A stretch of 6,277 nt of DNA from contig JAURKN010000078.1 of assembly GCA_030831725.1 (NCBI GenBank), positions 1 through 6,277 of the forward strand, given 5' to 3'. The stretch is from Ferruginibacter sp. (GTDB lineage Bacteria > Bacteroidota > Bacteroidia > Chitinophagales > Chitinophagaceae). Under the pieces are notes generated by a model, which was not told the origin of the DNA, did no database searches, and saw only the letters and a list, made by a program, of their open reading frames with translations. Position numbers and translations under genes: made by a program. Shown piece by piece: positions 5,510-6,277 of the stretch. The stretch's first letter is position 1. Every line of letters begins with the position of its first letter.

Positions 5510-6277
5510 ATGATAAGGATCTTTTCTTTTTTCATTTTCGCATCCCTGATCTCCTTGAACAGTTTTGCTCAACCGCAAACCCGTGAGGAATTGGAAAGAC
5601 AGCGACAACAGTTGAAAAAGGAAATTGAGGAGACGGAAAAACAACTGAAGAAAAATCAGGCACAGACCCGAGAAAACCTGCTTCAATTCAATCTCATCAA
5701 CCGTAAGGTGAATCTGCAGGATAAAATCATCGACAACATCAACCGGGATTTGAGCATTCTCAACAATAACATGTATTCCATTTCAAAAGATATTCGTAAG
5801 TACGACAAACTTTTGGATACGCTCAAACAGGAATACGCGAAGAGCATGGTGTATGCGTATAAGAACAGAAGCAACTACGACTTTTTAAATTTCATATTTT
5901 CTGCAAGCAACTTCAATGATGCGATGAAGAGAATCTCTTATTTGAAAAGCTATCGTACATATAGGGAGATGCAGGGACAGAATATCGTCCGTACACAAAC
6001 GTTGCGTAAAAAAAGGATGAACGATCTCTCCTATGCAAAGAATGAAAAGAACGAGGTGCTTGATGTGCAGAGTAAAGAGATGACTGTTTTGGAAACCCAG
6101 AAAAAGGAAAAAGACAGGGTACTTAATGAACTAAAAAAACAGGGCAAACAACTCAATAAGCAAATCGCAGCCAAGCAGAAGCAAATGCAAAAGGTGAACA
6201 ATGCGATTGCCGCAGCCATTAGAAAAGCACAGGAAGAGGCACGCAGAGAAGCATTGGTTAAAGCCGCAGCAGAAAAA
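5510..6277 (+). CDS. EnvC-like murein hydrolase activator / M23-family protein, 3' end missing
   Basis: The frame is open from the ATG at 5510 to the right edge, giving 256 residues with no stop. A Sec signal peptide is visible (MIRIFSFFIFASLISLNSFA, likely cleavage SFA-Q after residue 20). A long coiled coil follows at about 24-115, starting REELERQRQQLKKEIEETEKQL. Next comes the EnvC-family segment DFLNFIFSASNFNDAMKRISYLKSY's region (124-148), then a second Lys/Gln/Glu-rich coiled coil (about 165-256). This is the N-terminal half of EnvC-type proteins. Their C-terminal LytM (M23) domain activates periplasmic amidases that split septal peptidoglycan, or is itself a peptidase. That domain would lie beyond the window, so active and inactive forms cannot be told apart. 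Its position after a DUF4292 gene supports the call. Confidence 0.85.
   Translation, partial: MIRIFSFFIFASLISLNSFAQPQTREELERQRQQLKKEIEETEKQLKKNQAQTRENLLQFNLINRKVNLQDKIIDNINRDLSILNNNMYSISKDIRKYDKLLDTLKQEYAKSMVYAYKNRSNYDFLNFIFSASNFNDAMKRISYLKSYRTYREMQGQNIVRTQTLRKKRMNDLSYAKNEKNEVLDVQSKEMTVLETQKKEKDRVLNELKKQGKQLNKQIAAKQKQMQKVNNAIAAAIRKAQEEARREALVKAAAEK

Noticed and set aside
5420..5686. 88-residue minus-strand frame over the start of the EnvC-like gene
   Set aside because: Its Leu/Phe-rich sequence is the antisense of the signal peptide and coiled-coil codons of the EnvC-like gene.

Overview
This window looks like a chromosomal segment of a Bacteroidota bacterium, most likely from the Chitinophagales or a related lineage. 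The evidence is a GldJ-type gliding/type IX secretion (T9SS) lipoprotein, a PorV outer-membrane protein, a DUF4292 lipoprotein, no Shine-Dalgarno-like sequence at the starts examined, and two perfect matches to the Bacteroidota -7 promoter box (TAnnTTTG). I see no mobile element, CRISPR array, rRNA or tRNA. The region is mostly conserved core envelope and metabolic genes, and I found no convincing new defence or mobile system.

Layout. The left edge holds the 3' end of an unidentified plus-strand gene (to 176). It converges on a small minus-strand DUF4287 gene (225-470). Directly upstream of that gene, on the same strand, is gldJ (519-2060), which ends in a strong hairpin terminator lying just before the DUF4287 start codon. 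A 376-bp noncoding region (2061-2436) separates gldJ from the divergent porV (2437-3576). It holds candidate promoters for both genes and two inverted repeats. A strong terminator follows porV, and its T-tract is also the -7 box of a promoter for ispF-dut-DUF4292 (3692-5435). In that operon ispF and dut overlap by 8 bases, with dut starting at GTG, and DUF4292 follows dut by 6 bases. A further -7 box then precedes an EnvC-like murein hydrolase activator gene (5510 to the right edge), which is cut before its expected catalytic-type domain.

How the genes fit together. GldJ and PorV both belong to the T9SS/gliding machinery: GldJ is an outer-membrane lipoprotein with a formylglycine-generating-enzyme (FGE) fold, and PorV is the outer-membrane shuttle for secreted substrates. 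Their divergent arrangement around a shared control region suggests coordinated expression. IspF (isoprenoid synthesis by the MEP pathway) and Dut (dUTP removal) are housekeeping enzymes. The DUF4292 lipoprotein and the EnvC-like protein act in the envelope, the latter probably in septal peptidoglycan splitting. The sortase gene porU, often found beside porV, is absent from this window.
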